Source of the DNA: Macrotrachela quadricornifera
Taxonomy: Eukaryota; Rotifera; Eurotatoria; Philodinida; Philodinidae
DNA length: 64,000 nt
Assembly (NCBI GenBank): GCA_022393335.1
Contig: JAJEKB010021543.1
Coordinates: forward strand, 629,565-693,564
Reading direction: 5' to 3'
Shown here: one piece after another, positions 11,650 to 22,799 of the stretch
How the letters are laid out: the number at the start of each line of letters is the position of its first letter
How positions within the stretch are numbered: the stretch's first letter is position 1
Made by a program: the position numbers and the translations under genes
Notes under the pieces: generated by a model
Seen by the model: only the letters and a program-made list of their open reading frames with translations
Databases searched by the model: none
What the model was told of the DNA's origin: nothing

Positions 11650-11946
11650 TAGGCATGCACCGAACGGTTTGGGACTTACCCACCAAACTTCGATAGATTC
11701 AAGTATTTCGACACTTTTTCAAGTAATCCTTGATGATATACATTCGGTTTCGGAGATATCCTAAAGGTTCGGGTTCGGTTTTTCATTCCTCGTCAGATTT
11801 TGTCAAATTTTTCTAATTCTTCATTTTTTTTTAATTATTCATTTCACTGTGTGTAGATCTACGATAGGCAATCCTGAAATTTACTCTTTGGTTTATTTCT
11901 ACGTCTTTTTGTCATTTGACTAAAACTAACCGAACTCGAACCCGCG
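11650..11946. mobile_element. hAT-like non-autonomous element, GTTCGG-word family, truncated
   Basis: Starts TAGGCATGCACCGAACGG, the same terminus as the intact copy at 29799-30208. It contains internal GGTTCGGGTTCGG and, in opposite orientation, CCGAACTCGAACCCG. The expected right terminus GGTGCATGCCTA is missing, so the copy is 3'-truncated or decayed. Confidence 0.65.
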
Positions 11947-12167
11947 TATTGAAGATTCATCTCAATTTCATAGATGAAATATTTTTTCATCAATTAGATA
12001 ATCAATAAAAAACAAGATGAATATATTTGAACTTTGACCGATTAATATTGAAAGATGGAATTCTATTCTTCATCTTCTTCTCTATTAGACATTAAACAAT
12101 GAAATAAAATATATTGGACGTAATCAAACACAATGATCGTCTGTATGTTTAAAACATTTGTTTCCTC

Positions 12168-15100
12168 ATGTGTCCTATTACATTCATTGACGATAATATT
12201 CTATATGATTATTGGAACCGATTAATGATAAAAATCAATTCATTAGAATCTTTACCAGATGAACTTCTCTTGATAATATTTAATTATTTATCTTTCTATG
12301 ATCTTTGTCAATCATTTATTCATATAGAAAATATTCGTTTTAAATCTCTACTTCAATGTAAATATCATTCATTGATTATTAATTCTTTACGATTTCATGA
12401 AATATATCAATTATTTGAAGATAAAAATAAATTTTTTACAAAATCTTTAATAAATTTAATCAATACTTTGGTTATCGATGGTTCAATTGCTTCTCGAATA
12501 TTTCTTCAGAAATTCATTGAAAATGGTTCATTAATCAATTCCTTTTCTAATCTAAAAACATTAGTTGTTTTCGATGGAAATTCTTATGGATATAATTCAT
12601 TTGTTAGATCAATATTATTCCCATTAACTAGTATCAATCATATTTTACAGAAATTCTATATAAAATTTGCACAATTAAGTGATTCCTACACTTATCTTCT
12701 CTCTCAATTGGTATCTTATCGTATTTCAATTGAAACAATGATATTAGAAATAATAGAAGGTTAGAAAAGAAATTTATTTCTAAACGATGATTTCTTGTAT
12801 TTCAATCTAGGTTATCATATTGATCGAATTAATCAAATGAATAAGTATGATGATTTAAAACGACTTTATTGGATATATACAAAACGATTAACATTAAGTG
12901 TTCAACATACAAGTGAATTATTTATTCTATTTCAATCGAATTCATTACCCGCACTTGAATATTTATATGTAACGATTGAACAAATGGATTTTACTATTTC
13001 TCAGTCTTGTTTAGAACAATTAGAAAAATATAATTATTCAAATAATTTAGTTGGTCTGATGAAATTGAGAATATTAATTATTCGTTATATTCATTTAAAA
13101 GATTTAATTCTATTAATGAATTGTTTTATAATGAAAAATCTTGAAAGTTTAACATTAATCGATATTTATGATCAAAGTAATGTGATTAATTCTTTTGTAA
13201 ATTTTATTTATGTGTATTGTTATAGCATTAGATAATATTGATCAATTTGCTCAGATATGTTCTGCATTGAAAATTCGTGGATTAATAAATCTTTATTTTT
13301 CATTTCGTTTTCCCGAATTCATTGAAAATATTTGGCAAGAAAATTCATTTGTTAATCAAAATCAATGGCCATTGAATAATCTTGGATATTTTAAAGATGA
13401 ATGTTTAATGAAAACAATGAATAGATTTGGTTATATTCAACAAACATTTTTTATTGTCTATAAATATCCAATCCAGATTTTATTAGAATATACAAGAATA
13501 ATACATAATCATTCTTTTGTAAATCATCTAGATTATTCAATGATTAGAAATCAATCATTTCATCTTATATGGACTTGTAATCGAATAGATCGATCGAATC
13601 AATTCATTAAAATATTACAAACAATTGCTGGAAAACGTATCACAAGCATGGATATTAGATATTTTACATCAAAGGTTTTATTTGTTTTAGATAGTTTTCT
13701 TTCTCCGAGATAGAGAGAAGAGCCTTGTAATTAGAAATTCTCTCATTGCTTATGTGTCTATATCTCACTGATTGATCGAACGAGAATGAGAGTAGAGCTC
13801 GTCGAGTCCGGGTCTAGATTTCGAGAAGTATTTGATTCATACGAAAGTCATCTTCAAATTTTCTATTCTCATTTATTTATTTCAAAGTTACCTTCAGCTT
13901 ACATATAAAATAATTCAAGCGGGTCCGGGTCCAAAATATTCAGACCCGACGGGCTCTAGGTGAAGGACATATAACTATATGAAACTTCTACAAATCTGAC
14001 TAGAAATGTAACAATGACGATCAACCATTGAATAGAAGATCTATAAGTACACATATAGAATAGGTATTCAGGGCCTAGAGATAATTAGCTTCATGGTTCC
14101 TTTGCAAATAGTCGCACTTAGGCCAATGTACTTTGAATCGTTTACCGTTGTATTTATAAATCCGCCTTTTCCCTATAAGGTCTTTGTAAAACGACGAGAA
14201 GCACATAACAACAGCGTACTTATCTTTTTGAAATTTTATAAATACAAATGATTGTTGATTATTAATAGGGGTGTCGAGTTCCCGTTCCGTTCACAAGAAT
14301 GAGAACGCCACTTGAATTCAAATGCTTATTAACGAGAAACATAAAAGGACTTCGAGGGGTAGATTTCACGTTTTCATGGCGTTCCCCCGTTCTCAGGAGT
14401 GAGAATACATGAATAATGTTGCAGTTCGGTTTTATCCCTATAAAGAAGAAAGCTAAAATGCGTTCCTAATCTGGAGAATGCAGATACTTTCACGTGAAAA
14501 AAGGTAATCATAAGTGTATAAAACACTTCAATTAACTCAAAAAATACTGATATATGCTGCAAAATTGGCGTTAGATTTGTTCTTGTTCCTTAAGAACGGA
14601 ACGCCGACACCCCCTATTGATTATTCATCGACACGTTTGTCTACTTTAAAGTGCTAAGCGAGTTTGAGAACGAAGGTGATTTGTTTTTCTTTTTTTTTTA
14701 GAGAAATCTCGAGATGATTGAAAATAAAAGTTCATTTAATGATTTATCATTTGTTTATCTTCGATCTATTAATTTCCATTTTCTTGAATCATCATTAAAA
14801 CAATCCGAACGTGTATCAATAATGACTAAAATATTAAATCTTTCTCCATATGTAACACATCTAACCGTGATATGGGTGGATTTTGATCGTTGTTCAAGAA
14901 TTTTAAACAATCTTAAACATATTCAACTGATCCTCGATCATTCATGTTTTAGAGATCGAGATCCATTTGATATTAATCGACTATTTCAATTAACACCGAA
15001 TTTATATCATCTTCAAACAAGTATAGCAAATCTTTTTCCAGATGAAAAATTAGTCGAATTTATTTGGCGAATCATTAATCAATTTCATCGATTAACGAAT

Positions 15101-15256
15101 TTAACAATGAACAAAAATAGTCTCTATTCATCGAAGTATGAGAAAAAAATTCGATTTAAACAATTATTCATTGCTGCTGGTGATGATCAACACTATGATT
15201 CGAAAAGAATTCATATTGATTTTCGTATTAATGATGAAATTTCTATTTGCCTTTGA
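12168..15256 (+). CDS. F-box protein with LRR-like C-terminus (bdelloid family), four exons
   Basis: Likely substrate-recognition subunit of an SCF ubiquitin ligase. Exons 12168-12759, 12811-13176, 13226-13674 and 14702-15256 join in consistent phases to a frame of 653 aa. The F-box lies near the N-terminus (SLESLPDELLLIIFNYLS, then DLCQSF). The rest is leucine- and isoleucine-rich with the irregular repeat rhythm of bdelloid F-box proteins. The Met at 12225, just before the F-box, is the more family-like start; 12168 is the longest option. The second intron (13177-13225) is placed to avoid a stop. The third intron is 1027 nt, about twenty times the others, because it holds two inverted-repeat elements. 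Donor GTTTTA of that intron is weak, so exon 4 could be differently joined. Confidence 0.7.
13794..13957. mobile_element. Small inverted-repeat element inside F-box intron 3 (GGGTCC word)
   Basis: Left end AGAGCTCGTCGAGTCCGGGT and right end AGACCCGACGGGCTCT are near inverted copies, with GGGTCCGGGTCC in between. About 164 bp. No clear target duplication. Confidence 0.55.
14266..14616. mobile_element. hAT-like MITE inside F-box intron 3
   Basis: A 351-bp element with termini TAGGGGTGTCG and CGACACCCCCTA. Subterminal GTTCCCGTTCCGTTC is mirrored by GAACGGAACGCCG. The flanks carry an imperfect repeat, TTGATTATT, within 2 nt of both ends, consistent with an 8-bp hAT target duplication. There is no coding capacity. 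Confidence 0.7.
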
Positions 15257-15702
15257 TTTTCTATCATCAAATTAGTTTTTATTTATTAAACTATTTTTTC
15301 ATCAAAAAAAACTAATGATTAAATTGAATATATCTAGTATCATCGATGACTGAGTTGTGCGTGTTTTTTTTCTTACTCTATATTTAATTGACTCTCATAT
15401 TGAACAATGATTAACAGTTCAGTTTATATTCTATCTCGAAATTTTCAAGTATGTATTAATGAACTAAGTCTTCTTTCGTTTGATTTATATTCATTGTAAA
15501 GAATCATGTACCAATGAAAACGTTGAAGACAAAATTGCAATGCGTCTATGAGAGACGAAAGAAGGTTTATAGAGAGAAAAAACGATGATGCGTTTTTTTT
15601 TCTCTCTCTCTCTTCGATATAATCAAATAGTAGTGTCATTATGTTCATTTTCTTCTTTTCAAAAGTAACTCGAGAAGAATATCTACACAAAACAATTCTT
15701 CA

Positions 15703-15891
15703 GTGGATAATTTATTAGAATCTGGTGCCAGTCAATCAAGTACTAGTGGAAAAGGGACAGAAGGATCAACTACAATAGGAACATATGATACAAGTTCAAC
15801 TGCTAATACTCCAAGAGCGAAACAAAGCGATTCATTTACTGGAGCAATTCCAAATACACAAACTCAAAAAAACAAAAGTGATAACAAATAA
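15703..15891 (+). CDS. Possible terminal exon, Ser/Thr-rich tail
   Basis: The frame encodes a low-complexity S/T/G-rich tail (GASQSSTSGKGTEGSTT, then NTPRAKQSDSF) ending in NKSDNK and TAA. It stays open upstream to about 15670 and has no convincing ATG: its first possible start is GTG. A weak acceptor (TTCAAAAG) lies at about 15667, but I could not pair it with an upstream exon. It may be the end of a gene or a chance frame. Confidence 0.3.
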   Translation: MDNLLESGASQSSTSGKGTEGSTTIGTYDTSSTANTPRAKQSDSFTGAIPNTQTQKNKSDNK

Positions 15892-16508
15892 TCTACATGT
15901 TTTCTTTTTCTTAACTCTTTGAATAAATTAGTTCAAAGTGTTAATCACTTTCAGAAGAATTTGTTCATTAATCAAATAAAATGGATCTATTTTTAGAAAT
16001 CTAAAGAGAATCGTACGAAATATCTCATTCTCTTTCGATGACGTCATAGTTGATAAAAGGAAAAAGAGACAATTAAGAACATTTCTTGTCTTAATCACGT
16101 TGACGAACTCGTGCCGTTCCATATGTTTAAATGACACACCTGAATACATCAAAAATCAATCTTGTATTTCTTTCTTCATTTTAACTGAAATATTTTCAAG
16201 TTGACAGAACAATTTGAATAAACTTTTACTTGAAATCTTTCTCGAAATGAACGATTTGATCAATATATTAACATTGATTGATTACACAAATTTTTCTCTT
16301 TTTCATCAAACTAACTGATCTTGTTTTTTTCGAAAGAGAATCAAATCGTTCGTAATAACCTTTTTTTAATTCGACACGAGAACAAATATAGAAATGTTCT
16401 CTTTTGGTCTGATTTATTATACAATCAGAGAAGAGAAGATATATAAAATGCCTCTCGAAAGCCATTTGTCGAGAGATACCATTATTCTATTATTATTTGA
16501 GATTGAAA
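15892..16508. other. Intergenic, nothing recognised
   Basis: AT-rich DNA with short spurious frames. No repeat or motif identified. Confidence 0.4.
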
Positions 16509-17084
16509 ATGTCTTCATCAACTGTATCTGCTTTATTAATGCAAGATCGTGCTACTGTTAGTCAACTCTTGAGGGTTAGAAATTGCTTTAAAAAGAAAGA
16601 AATGAAATAAATTATTATTGGTAGAGTTATCTTCAAACTGTAGGCCAAGCAACGACTCAAGAAAAATTTGCTTTAAAATTTCAAGAAGACTTAAGAAAAC
16701 ATAGCGAAGAGGAAGAAAAGATCATTTATCCAGCATTTGAAGAATATATGGGAGCGGAAGGAAAAAAAATTGTAGATGAAGATCGACAAGAACATGCCAA
16801 AGTGAAATTTTCATTAAATAATTATTTAAACGAAAACAAATCTCGTTTTTAGGTCAAACAACTTTTACATCAACTTGGACAAACAGCTGTTACTGATCCT
16901 CAACATCGAATTATTTTTCAAGGATATTTCTAGTCGATTGAATTGATTTTGAATCTAAATTTCTATTATTTATTTAGTGAAGAAAATAATGATTTACCAA
17001 AATTTGAAAAATCCCATTACACCAGATTGAAGTGCTTCATTAGCTGAAATATTTCAAAAAACAAAAGATTTCATTCTTGTCTAG
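16509..17084 (+). pseudogene. Hemerythrin/HHE-domain protein gene, probably broken
   Basis: Exons 16509-16574, 16625-16801 and 16853 onward encode an HHE cation-binding four-helix protein: ATVSQLL, FQEDLRKHSEEEEKIIYPAF, then VDEDRQEHAKVKQLL. These proteins bind non-haem di-iron through conserved His and Glu. The usual first His (D-H) is Arg here (QDRATV), while the RKHSEEEE His is kept. A TAG follows at 16931-16933. Downstream DNA clearly continues the family (EEN.DLPKFEK, then SLAEIFQKTKDFI and a final TAG at 17082-17084), but it needs a frame change, contains an in-frame TGA and lacks a GT donor. I read it as a recently disabled copy. A truncated 105-aa product is possible. Confidence 0.65.
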
Positions 17085-17699
17085 TATTGACATCATTTCA
17101 ATTCTTTCGTCAAAATCTTTTTTGAATCTTTTAGATATGTGATTATCCATGAAGAATTCGCTTCATCTAATGAACATATTTTTGAAAACTCTTTTATTCA
17201 TTTGTCAGTTATTGTAGTTTAGTTTCGAATAAACAAGCCTTTTTCTTTGAATTTTTATATTCTTAATATTCTTTGTTTGATCACGTGGATGAAACGACGT
17301 GACCAAAGATCTTTCGTTTGTATAGGAATAAAGAATGAGTGGTTCTTTTCTAGAATATCAACCATTGATATCTGATCAGAATTGTTTTTTTCTCATCTTC
17401 ATAAGCAGAGCTTTCGTTTCATTTTCTTCAGGAAGGGGGAAAATTCAGGGAGAAAGTCTCACAAAGCCAAAGAGAAACGACTGCATCTGCTTTTTTAAAA
17501 ACCAAAATATAGCTCTCAATTCGAACTTTCTTGGTGTTTACTACCAAGTATGAGCATTTCTATCTCTCATACTATTGATTTGCACTAATACAGTAGTATA
17601 AAAACTGAGATGAAAATAAGTTTATTATTGTAAAATACAAAAATCTGTTCTTATCTACTATTCAAAAAGGATTGTTGTTGTAAACGGTTGCTCTTCCAT
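17085..17699. other. Intergenic, nothing recognised
   Basis: No supported gene. A 72-aa frame at 17335-17553 lacks coding character. Confidence 0.4.
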
Positions 17700-18227
17700 T
17701 TAGTCAATTTCAGCGTTACTATTGTCTTCATTCTCGTGAACATATATTTTGATATTGCGCGCTTTTGCTCGACCGGGATTGAGGTAGAAAGTTTTTACAA
17801 CCATATCAAAATCATTGTCGCTAACATTTGGTTTTAATATTGTGAATTTAACAGCAGTTTCTAATATTGTTTCTGACAAACTGTTTCTTAGTCTTGTTTT
17901 GATTCGTTTGAGAGCACTAAAACTGCGCTCACATTCATTAGATCCTATTGAAAGAGTTACTAAAATCTGGTAAAACTTGAATCATTCAGATATTAAATAT
18001 AGTGCATTGACCGTAATATATTTAACAGTATCTAACAGACAAAGTTCATCATCCATTTTTTCATTGTTATTATTTCGTTTGATACCATTCTTTGCACTCT
18101 CTATTATAGTACGCACTTGTGGTAATTGGTTTTTTAGTTTTCGAAAAGATAATAGTGGTTCATCTGTTCTTTCATATATTTTCGGATCAGTTCCTACATG
18201 TTTATAATGCATTGGAGTACAATACAT
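17700..18227 (-). pseudogene. hAT transposase C-terminal fragment (hATC dimerisation region)
   Basis: The minus-strand frame carries the hallmark SNECERSFSALKRIKTRLRN of the hAT C-terminal dimerisation domain, followed by AVKFTILKPNVSD and a stop at 17700-17702. The same frame continues upstream to 18227 but is cut by an in-frame TGA at 17982-17984. The BED zinc finger and catalytic core are absent. It is a dead relic, not a source of transposase. Confidence 0.8.
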
Positions 18228-18250
18228 CTTTAATCATCCATTTTCTAACT

Positions 18251-18410
18251 TTGGAAAACTGATAAATTACTTTCTCTCTGAGAGAAAATGACTGTTTCTC
18301 TTTGGAACACTGATAAATTACTTTCTCTTGTGAAAACCGGTAAACTGCTTTCTTTCTGAAAGAAAATGGTTGTTTCTCTTTGGAAAATCAAGAGACTGCT
18401 TTCTCTTTCA
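18251..18410. repeat. Short tandem repeat (about 50 bp, TTTCTCTTTGGAA...TGATAAATTACTTTCTCT)
   Basis: About three diverged copies of a unit containing TTTCTCTTTGGAAMACTGATAAATTACTTTC. On the minus strand they produce a spurious repetitive frame (RESNLSVFQRET). Confidence 0.6.
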
Positions 18411-20831
18411 TATATTTCTGATGGATCTGCTCCAATTAAAACATTGAAATACGTCAATATATATCCTGAGAAAAGTTTCAGGGAGAAAGACAAAGTGCAA
18501 GAAAAAATTTAGCGGGGGGATATCCCCCTTCGCCCCCCCCCTAATCGTATGGCCTGCGTTCATAGATATGATGGTAACCATCAGGGCAGACTTCTTTGCT
18601 GTCTTTTAATTCTATTTTATAGCATTAGTGTTTCTTTAGTTTCATGTATCGAAAATGGTTCTATAAAAAATAATGACAGAAAAGTTGTTTTACGGATGTT
18701 CTTTCGCTTTTTCCCAAATTTCATAATTATCTTAAAGACAAGTTTGCATCGTAGATGTGAGAAACGGCTCTCTTTCAAGGTGATATAAATAGTTACACTA
18801 TGTATACATTGAGATTGAGATTTTAAGGTCAAATTTCCCCATTTAAGATAGAATTAATTGATATGTTCTAAGAGACAATCACAGAAAAATGTAAACAACT
18901 ATGCATTAAATAAATGATTCATATTTGAAGCAATATTTACGCGCAATTATCAAACTCATCCTATGCGATTTTAATAAATTTCTGATCTGATAAATAACAA
19001 TACATTCTAGATCATGCTGAAGAAAAGCGTGCTCATGTTGTCATATGGTAGAAGGGAGAGACACCACCAGAAAATGACAAGCTATGACATCATGTAAAGA
19101 GTGTCTATGAAACGAGAGATCCCACGCTGATTTTTTATGGAGTTGTAGCCTAGGCATAGTACTTCCAACTTCTGAAAATCAGCTTCCAAACGGACCCATA
19201 TCCTGAGAGAAAATCGATCTTGAAAAACCCATTTTTTTCAAAAACCGGTTTTTCAGAGAGCTTTCCTGGGCAAACCAAAAGGCCTAGAAGACTGAAATTT
19301 TTAGAGAAGATACATCTTTTAGTAGTCTATCTATGATAAAAGTTTCAGGTTTCTATCTGATTGTAATCAAAAATTATAACGATTCAAAGGTGCTAAAAAT
19401 CGGGATTTTTGGAAATCTTCAATAGGTCATAAAAACTCAACGGCTCATTAGTTTGCGATAAAAATTTTATCGTAAGTGTAACATACTAGGATATATATCT
19501 GTAGAAAATTTCAGCTCAATTGACTTAGCCATTATTGAGAAAAAACTCCATTTCTATCCCGAATTTTCAGTATAGCCATTTTTTGAGTTTTTCGTAAAAT
19601 GCTTATAAAAATTCGAGGATTCAATATTTTTTAAATCGGCTTGCGGCAAAATTCATCAAAATTTTCCCTCCATAACATATATTAAATTGGACAAAATCTA
19701 AGAACTCTTGATTGAGCACCTTAATCGTATTTCGATCGTGGCTTACGCGAAAAGACTCATATATTGCGTGAGGAAATATATCTGAAGTTAGATTGTCGTT
19801 ATTTGATTTATGTGTAGTACTGCGCATTTTGCGGCTTCAGTGAATTTGAGGTGAAGCCTGAGATAAGGTAATCTGCGATCCGAATCGAATTTGAAGTAGT
19901 TGTGCTGGAATTGGTTGCGTGCGGATATGGTATGTCTCAGCAGCTGTGTTTTTGATGAAATCGCTGCAAATGCATTTTGGGATGCGAGAAGTTTTGTTTG
20001 TTTTATACGGATGCGTTCTTCACTCGTGGTGTACTGTGGGATGAGCACGTTGGTTTTTGAAATATGATGTTTGAACTCTATGAAAGGTGTAGTAGTTGAA
20101 GTTTTTGTTTGAATTGTTTTGGTGTTGTTGTAGGGAAGTGTTTTGATGAACGGTTGCCAGATTAATATGTTAATAACTTTAAAATCTTGTAGGGTTATAT
20201 TAATCGGTATTAGAAGACGTCGTTATGGAATCGACATGCTGTGTTAGATGTATGATTATGTCGTTTGAATCAATGTATAGATGGTATCATCATCTTCGCT
20301 ATAATGCATGATAATGCGAAACAGAATGTGATGAGCTAGAACAGGATTCATGAATTGGATTATGTTTGGATCTGGAACTCCTGTGTTTATAGTTGTCAGT
20401 AGTTGACAAAGGTAGGTATTCTAATTTGCCGGAGAATAATTCATGGTCTTAGTAGGGATTGGACATAAGTAAGAGGTGTTGAAGTATCATTTATAACATC
20501 TAAGTTTATAGGATGATTTTCGGAGTGTGGCGAAAGAAAAGTATTATCTGTTATTTCCACACTAGACTCAGATTTTGATAAAAGATGTGGACCTTCCCTT
20601 TCACGTTTTGCTTTTTAATGGAATTGTTACAGTACTCATTGTACATGTGGTAAGTCGTTTCTTTTCTCAGTTTTGTTATGAGACAGCAATTAAACAAAAT
20701 TACTAACGCCCTTTAAATGTTTTAACGTCCTCTCGATTTTCAACTTGAGTTTCATTATCGTGATTGATTTGTTCTTTGTATTAGATCCTTATGAGTAATG
20801 TCTGAGTGTATAGATCATAGATGTCTATGAC
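18411..20831. other. Intergenic, unclassified; possible old transposon body
   Basis: No intact gene. At 18515-18540 a 14-bp palindrome GGGGGATATCCCCC sits beside a C-run and could be a transposon terminus. The minus-strand frame 19788-20048 (86 aa, containing LLASQNAFAAISSKTQLLRH and AAKCAVLHI) has coding character but no recognised family. The 18-mer GTAGTACTGCGCATTTTG at about 19814 recurs near 29618, so this is probably part of a dispersed repeat. Confidence 0.35.
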
Positions 20832-20992
20832 CAAGGGGAAAAAGCGCTACTTTCATACTTCCAATACTTCCTCATACTTCCAATACTTCCTCATACTTCC
20901 AATACTTCCTCATACTTCCTTCATACTTCCCTGTACTTCCCTTGTACTTCAAAAACTTCGAAAATAGATGAAGTATCGCTTTTTCCTCCTTG
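20832..20992. mobile_element. hAT-like MITE, TACTTCC-word family, short copy
   Basis: Termini CAAGGGGAAAAAGCGCTACTT and, inverted, CAAGGAGGAAAAAGCGATACTT. The interior is a run of TACTTCC words. The flanking octamers TCTATGAC and TCTATGGT match 6 of 8, consistent with a decayed hAT target duplication. Looks like an internally deleted relative of 21060-21489. Confidence 0.7.
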
Positions 20993-21059
20993 TCTATGGT
21001 ACAGGCAAAAAACATAGTAGGGATTATCAAGCTAACTCACATTTAGAAGAATTAGCTCT

Positions 21060-21489
21060 CAAGGGAGAGAAAGCAGACTTCTGTACTTCTGAAGTACAGT
21101 AGTACAGAGAATTCCAGGGAAGTACAGAGAAGTACCACGAAATACGAAAGAAGTACCAAGAAGTACATCGAAGTATGCCATTTTCCCTTTGACTTATACT
21201 TACAAACAGAACAAAAGTGTTCTGTTTTTAAAAAATATCAAAAATTCTGTTCCCAAAATTAGAACAAGAATGTTCTGTTTTCGAGAACACATATTTTAGT
21301 GCCTTCCAATAACAGAACAAAAATGTTCTGTTTTGAGAACAGAAGTATGGAGAAGTACAAAGAAGTACGAAGAATTACAGGGAAGTACGGAGAAGTACAG
21401 GAAAGTACAAGAAGTACAGAGAGTGACAGCGAAGCATAGAGAAGTACAGAGACGCACAAGAAGTAAAAAAATCTGCTTTTTCCCCCTTC
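21060..21489. mobile_element. hAT-like MITE, GAAGTAC-word family with AGAACA core
   Basis: Ends CAAGGGAGAGAAAGCAGA and, inverted, GAAGGGGGAAAAAGCAGA. The left and right arms are arrays of GAAGTACAG words. The centre (21200-21350) holds several AGAACA-N(4-6)-TGTTCT palindromes. Flanking octamers TTAGCTCT and TCAGCTCC match 6 of 8. Confidence 0.65.
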
Positions 21490-22189
21490 TCAGCTCCTCT
21501 CATGAAATTTTACTTCCTTTCGAAATACTTTAACTATTCAGATTAAGTTCTACGTATTCTGCTACTTCTTTTCAATTCCTGTCAGATCCTTAAGTTTTTC
21601 GACTTCTTTGCCAAATAATTACGGAGCAGTCAACAATCAAACCATATCTCTTATTTTCGATATCTGTAAGCGTATCATTAATAACGCCCTCACAACTTCC
21701 CAACAATATTAAAACCTTCATCTCTGATCATCTATTAATTTTGTCACAGATCCAGATTACGTAGCAGATAAACACAAAATATTTATCGCCTTTATTTTAG
21801 CGCTAGATCTCGTCATTTCACAAATTGCATTGAATCGACTAAACACACCGTAATTTACTTATAATTCCAAGTGATAACAAAACAAATTTTTCCCGAGCTT
21901 CCTCCTGAATCTTACAGCAGGAGGTTGCCATCACTCTGCACACCCAACGTACGAGTATTTTGATGTAGACTCCTCTACATCCTTCGCCTACACGCCCATC
22001 AGCCTCCAGTGCGTTGGAATATTCTCATCAAACTACTTATTGCAAGTATCACCAACTTCTGCTTTTAATAAATAGGCCTTTCCAGCTTCCACGTCCCAAG
22101 ATACTGCCTTTTCCGAAAACAATCATATGAAACACCTTCACGCATTTTAATTGAACATCATACTGAACGAACAATGTTATCGTCACATA
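21490..22189. other. Intergenic, nothing recognised
   Basis: No gene or clear repeat. It leads into the 93-bp satellite. Confidence 0.35.
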
Positions 22190-22745
22190 AACAAGTTTGT
22201 CATTCGCCACTTTTGCTCACATCAAAACAAAGGTTAGCATTCGCTCACCTCATTCCACATGACATCACAAAGGAACATTCCTTAGGAAACTTCTCTTCAC
22301 CTCTTTTGNNNNNNNNNNTTCTCACTTCGAAGCATAGGTTACCACTCGCTCACCTCATTCCACATCACATCACAAACGAACGTTTCTTACGATACTTCTC
22401 TTCACCGCTTTTGCTCGCTTCGAAGAATGGGTTACCACTCGCTCACCTCATTCCACATCACGTCACAATGGAGCATTCCTGATAAAACTTCTCTTCATCT
22501 CTTTTGCTCGCTTCGAAGCAAAAGTTACCACTCGCTCACCTCATTCCACATCAGATCACAAAGGAACATTCCTGATAAAACTTCTCTTCACTTGTTTTGC
22601 TCACTTCGAAGCATAGATTGCCACTCGCTCACCTCATTCCACATGACATCACAAACGAACATTCCTTAGAAAACTTCTCTTCACTTCTTTTGCTCACTTT
22701 GAAGCAAAAGTTGCCACTCGTTCACCTCATGGCATACTACACCTC
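22190..22745. repeat. 93-bp minisatellite, about six units
   Basis: The landmark CGCTCACCTCATTCCACAT recurs near 22234, 22345, 22438, 22531 and 22624, with a degenerate unit near 22718; intact spacings are 93 bp. Each unit also holds TTCTCTTCACYTCTTTTGCTC and CTTCGAAGCA. Because 93 is a multiple of three, the array stays open in two frames and yields spurious 31-aa repeats. Ten undetermined bases lie at 22309-22318, so copy number there is uncertain. Confidence 0.85.
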
Positions 22746-22799
22746 AAAGAAAAGTAACAACACTCTTTTCCAAAGTGCATTTATTAACGAGACTACCTT

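Noticed and set aside
13197..13225. A 29-nt intron at the end of F-box exon 2
   Set aside because: It would put a stop in frame; the donor GTAATG at 13177 gives a 49-nt intron and a clean join.
17335..17553. 72-aa ORF on the plus strand
   Set aside because: No splice context, no recognisable domain and composition like surrounding non-coding DNA.
18245..18493. 82-aa repetitive minus-strand ORF (RESNLSVFQRET repeats)
   Set aside because: By-product of a 50-bp tandem repeat with no supporting gene features.
22190..22745. CRISPR-like array
   Set aside because: The whole 93-bp unit is repeated with no unique spacers, and this is eukaryotic DNA.
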